Shown here: positions 5,461 to 6,040 of the stretch, in pieces
Numbering within the stretch: the first letter of the stretch is position 1
Layout: the number at the start of each line of letters is the position of its first letter
Source of the DNA: an uncultured bacterium
Lineage (GTDB): Bacteria; Cyanobacteriota; Vampirovibrionia; Gastranaerophilales; Gastranaerophilaceae
Direction of reading: 5' to 3'
Length of the DNA: 6,040 nt
NCBI GenBank assembly: GCA_937894665.1
Contig: CALAWF010000098.1
Span: forward strand, 1 to 6,040
The notes under the pieces: generated by a model
Database searches by the model: none
What the model was told of the DNA's origin: nothing
What the model saw: the letters and a program-made list of their open reading frames with translations, nothing else
Program-made: the position numbers and the translations under genes

Positions 5461-5489
5461 TTGCCTACCACATGTGCTTAGGGTAAAAT
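5461..5489 (+). promoter_or_regulatory. Sigma-70-type promoter of the membrane-anchored protein gene
   Basis: TTGCCT (5461-5466) and TAAAAT (5484-5489) are separated by exactly 17 nt. The -10 matches consensus at five of six positions. The predicted transcript starts near 5496, just before the GGGGAGGA Shine-Dalgarno at 5502-5509, so the leader is only about 24 nt. Confidence 0.6.
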
Positions 5490-5519
5490 AAGAATAATAC
5501 TGGGGAGGAATCAGGTTTA

Positions 5520-6040
5520 ATGCCGAAAATAGCAAGAGCATACAACAATAGAGATGGTCAAACATCAGAAATATTAAGTTACTCGCACTCACAGTTTGAT
5601 AGTTATTCTTACGGTCATTCTTCTTATAGAAGACCTTCACAAACTGAATATAATGAACGTTACAAACATTTAAGGGAAGAAAACAGACATAACAGACGCC
5701 CTCGCAAACGTAAAACTTTTGCTCAAAGTATGGTGTCGGGTTTGATTATTTTATTCTTACTTGCCTGTGTTATGCCTTTTTCGTTCAATAACATTACAAA
5801 AGCAATGTTTGCTCCTACCCCATATAAAAATATTCAAACAGATTTAAAAGATTTAAGTTTCCCAACACATAACTATCTTTCAAATGCTTGGTCTATGGGG
5901 AATAGAGATTTCAGATTTGCAGCCAATGAAAAAGACGCTCAAATGATTCCGGTAAAAGAAAATGTTAACATGCCGGTTCTTCAAAGTGAGTTGACAAATC
6001 TTATGGCTCAATACCCAACCATTCAACCTTCTGTATATGT
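5520..6040 (+). CDS. Membrane-anchored protein, probable serine hydrolase (beta-lactamase fold), 3' end outside window
   Basis: An open frame from ATG 5520, with GGGGAGGA 10 nt upstream, runs off the right edge after 173 complete codons. Residues 1-58 are a hydrophilic, Tyr/Ser/His-rich segment (for example SYSHSQFDSYSYGHSSY at 20-36). A strongly basic patch RRPRKRK (59-65) and a single hydrophobic segment, about 69-88, come next (MVSGLIILFLLACVMPFSF at 71-89). The positive-inside rule predicts a type II anchor with the rest outside the membrane. The end, VLQSELTNLMAQYPTIQPSVYV (partly residues 153-173), resembles the lead-in of cyanobacterial serine hydrolases of the class A beta-lactamase superfamily, where a Q-Y-P...P-x-V-x-V strand comes before the S-x-x-K motif. 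The active site would lie past the edge, so the function is inferred. A penicillin-binding or other extracytoplasmic protein is possible. Confidence 0.7.
   Translation, partial: MPKIARAYNNRDGQTSEILSYSHSQFDSYSYGHSSYRRPSQTEYNERYKHLREENRHNRRPRKRKTFAQSMVSGLIILFLLACVMPFSFNNITKAMFAPTPYKNIQTDLKDLSFPTHNYLSNAWSMGNRDFRFAANEKDAQMIPVKENVNMPVLQSELTNLMAQYPTIQPSVY

Noticed and set aside
1..6040. CRISPR array, insertion sequence, attachment site or phage genes
   Set aside because: No regularly spaced direct repeats, transposase or integrase frames, or terminal inverted repeats with target duplications were seen.

Overview
The window is AT-rich (roughly one third G+C by eye) and has short intergenic gaps, strong Shine-Dalgarno sites, and GTG and TTG starts alongside ATG. 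The gene content suits a bacterium with a SepF-based division system. The yggS-sepF pair is typical of Firmicutes and Cyanobacteria, and the last gene resembles a cyanobacterial-type serine hydrolase. My best guess is a gut-type, non-photosynthetic relative of Cyanobacteria (Melainabacteria/Vampirovibrionia, for example Gastranaerophilales). A Firmicute is not excluded, because no rRNA or other decisive marker is present.

Layout. (1) Positions 2-184 hold the 3' end of a gene resembling the DUF2023 family. (2) Positions 185-441 are intergenic, with a 14-bp palindrome, a perfect 13-bp-stem hairpin and a near-consensus promoter. (3) yggS and sepF form a two-gene operon ending in a textbook intrinsic terminator. 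(4) A new promoter drives four closely spaced genes: rplI (ribosomal protein bL9), a MetE/UROD-like methyltransferase, a CooC/MinD-like ATPase with a CxC motif, and folD. Gaps are 14, 2 and 13 nt. (5) A convergent small helical protein of unknown function follows on the minus strand. (6) A 180-bp divergent intergenic region carries a perfect 10-bp inverted repeat next to the promoter of a membrane-anchored protein, which is cut by the right edge and is probably a beta-lactamase-fold serine hydrolase.

How the genes may work together. yggS (PLP homeostasis) and sepF (FtsZ membrane tethering) repeat a widespread neighbourhood. In the second operon, FolD makes and interconverts methylene-, methenyl- and formyl-tetrahydrofolate. 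The methyltransferase has a MetE-like H-x-C...C zinc site and could use a one-carbon donor. The ATPase resembles the maturation factor of CO dehydrogenase/acetyl-CoA synthase and corrinoid systems. This three-gene one-carbon set behind a ribosomal protein gene is the most interesting part of the window. Its joint function is inference.
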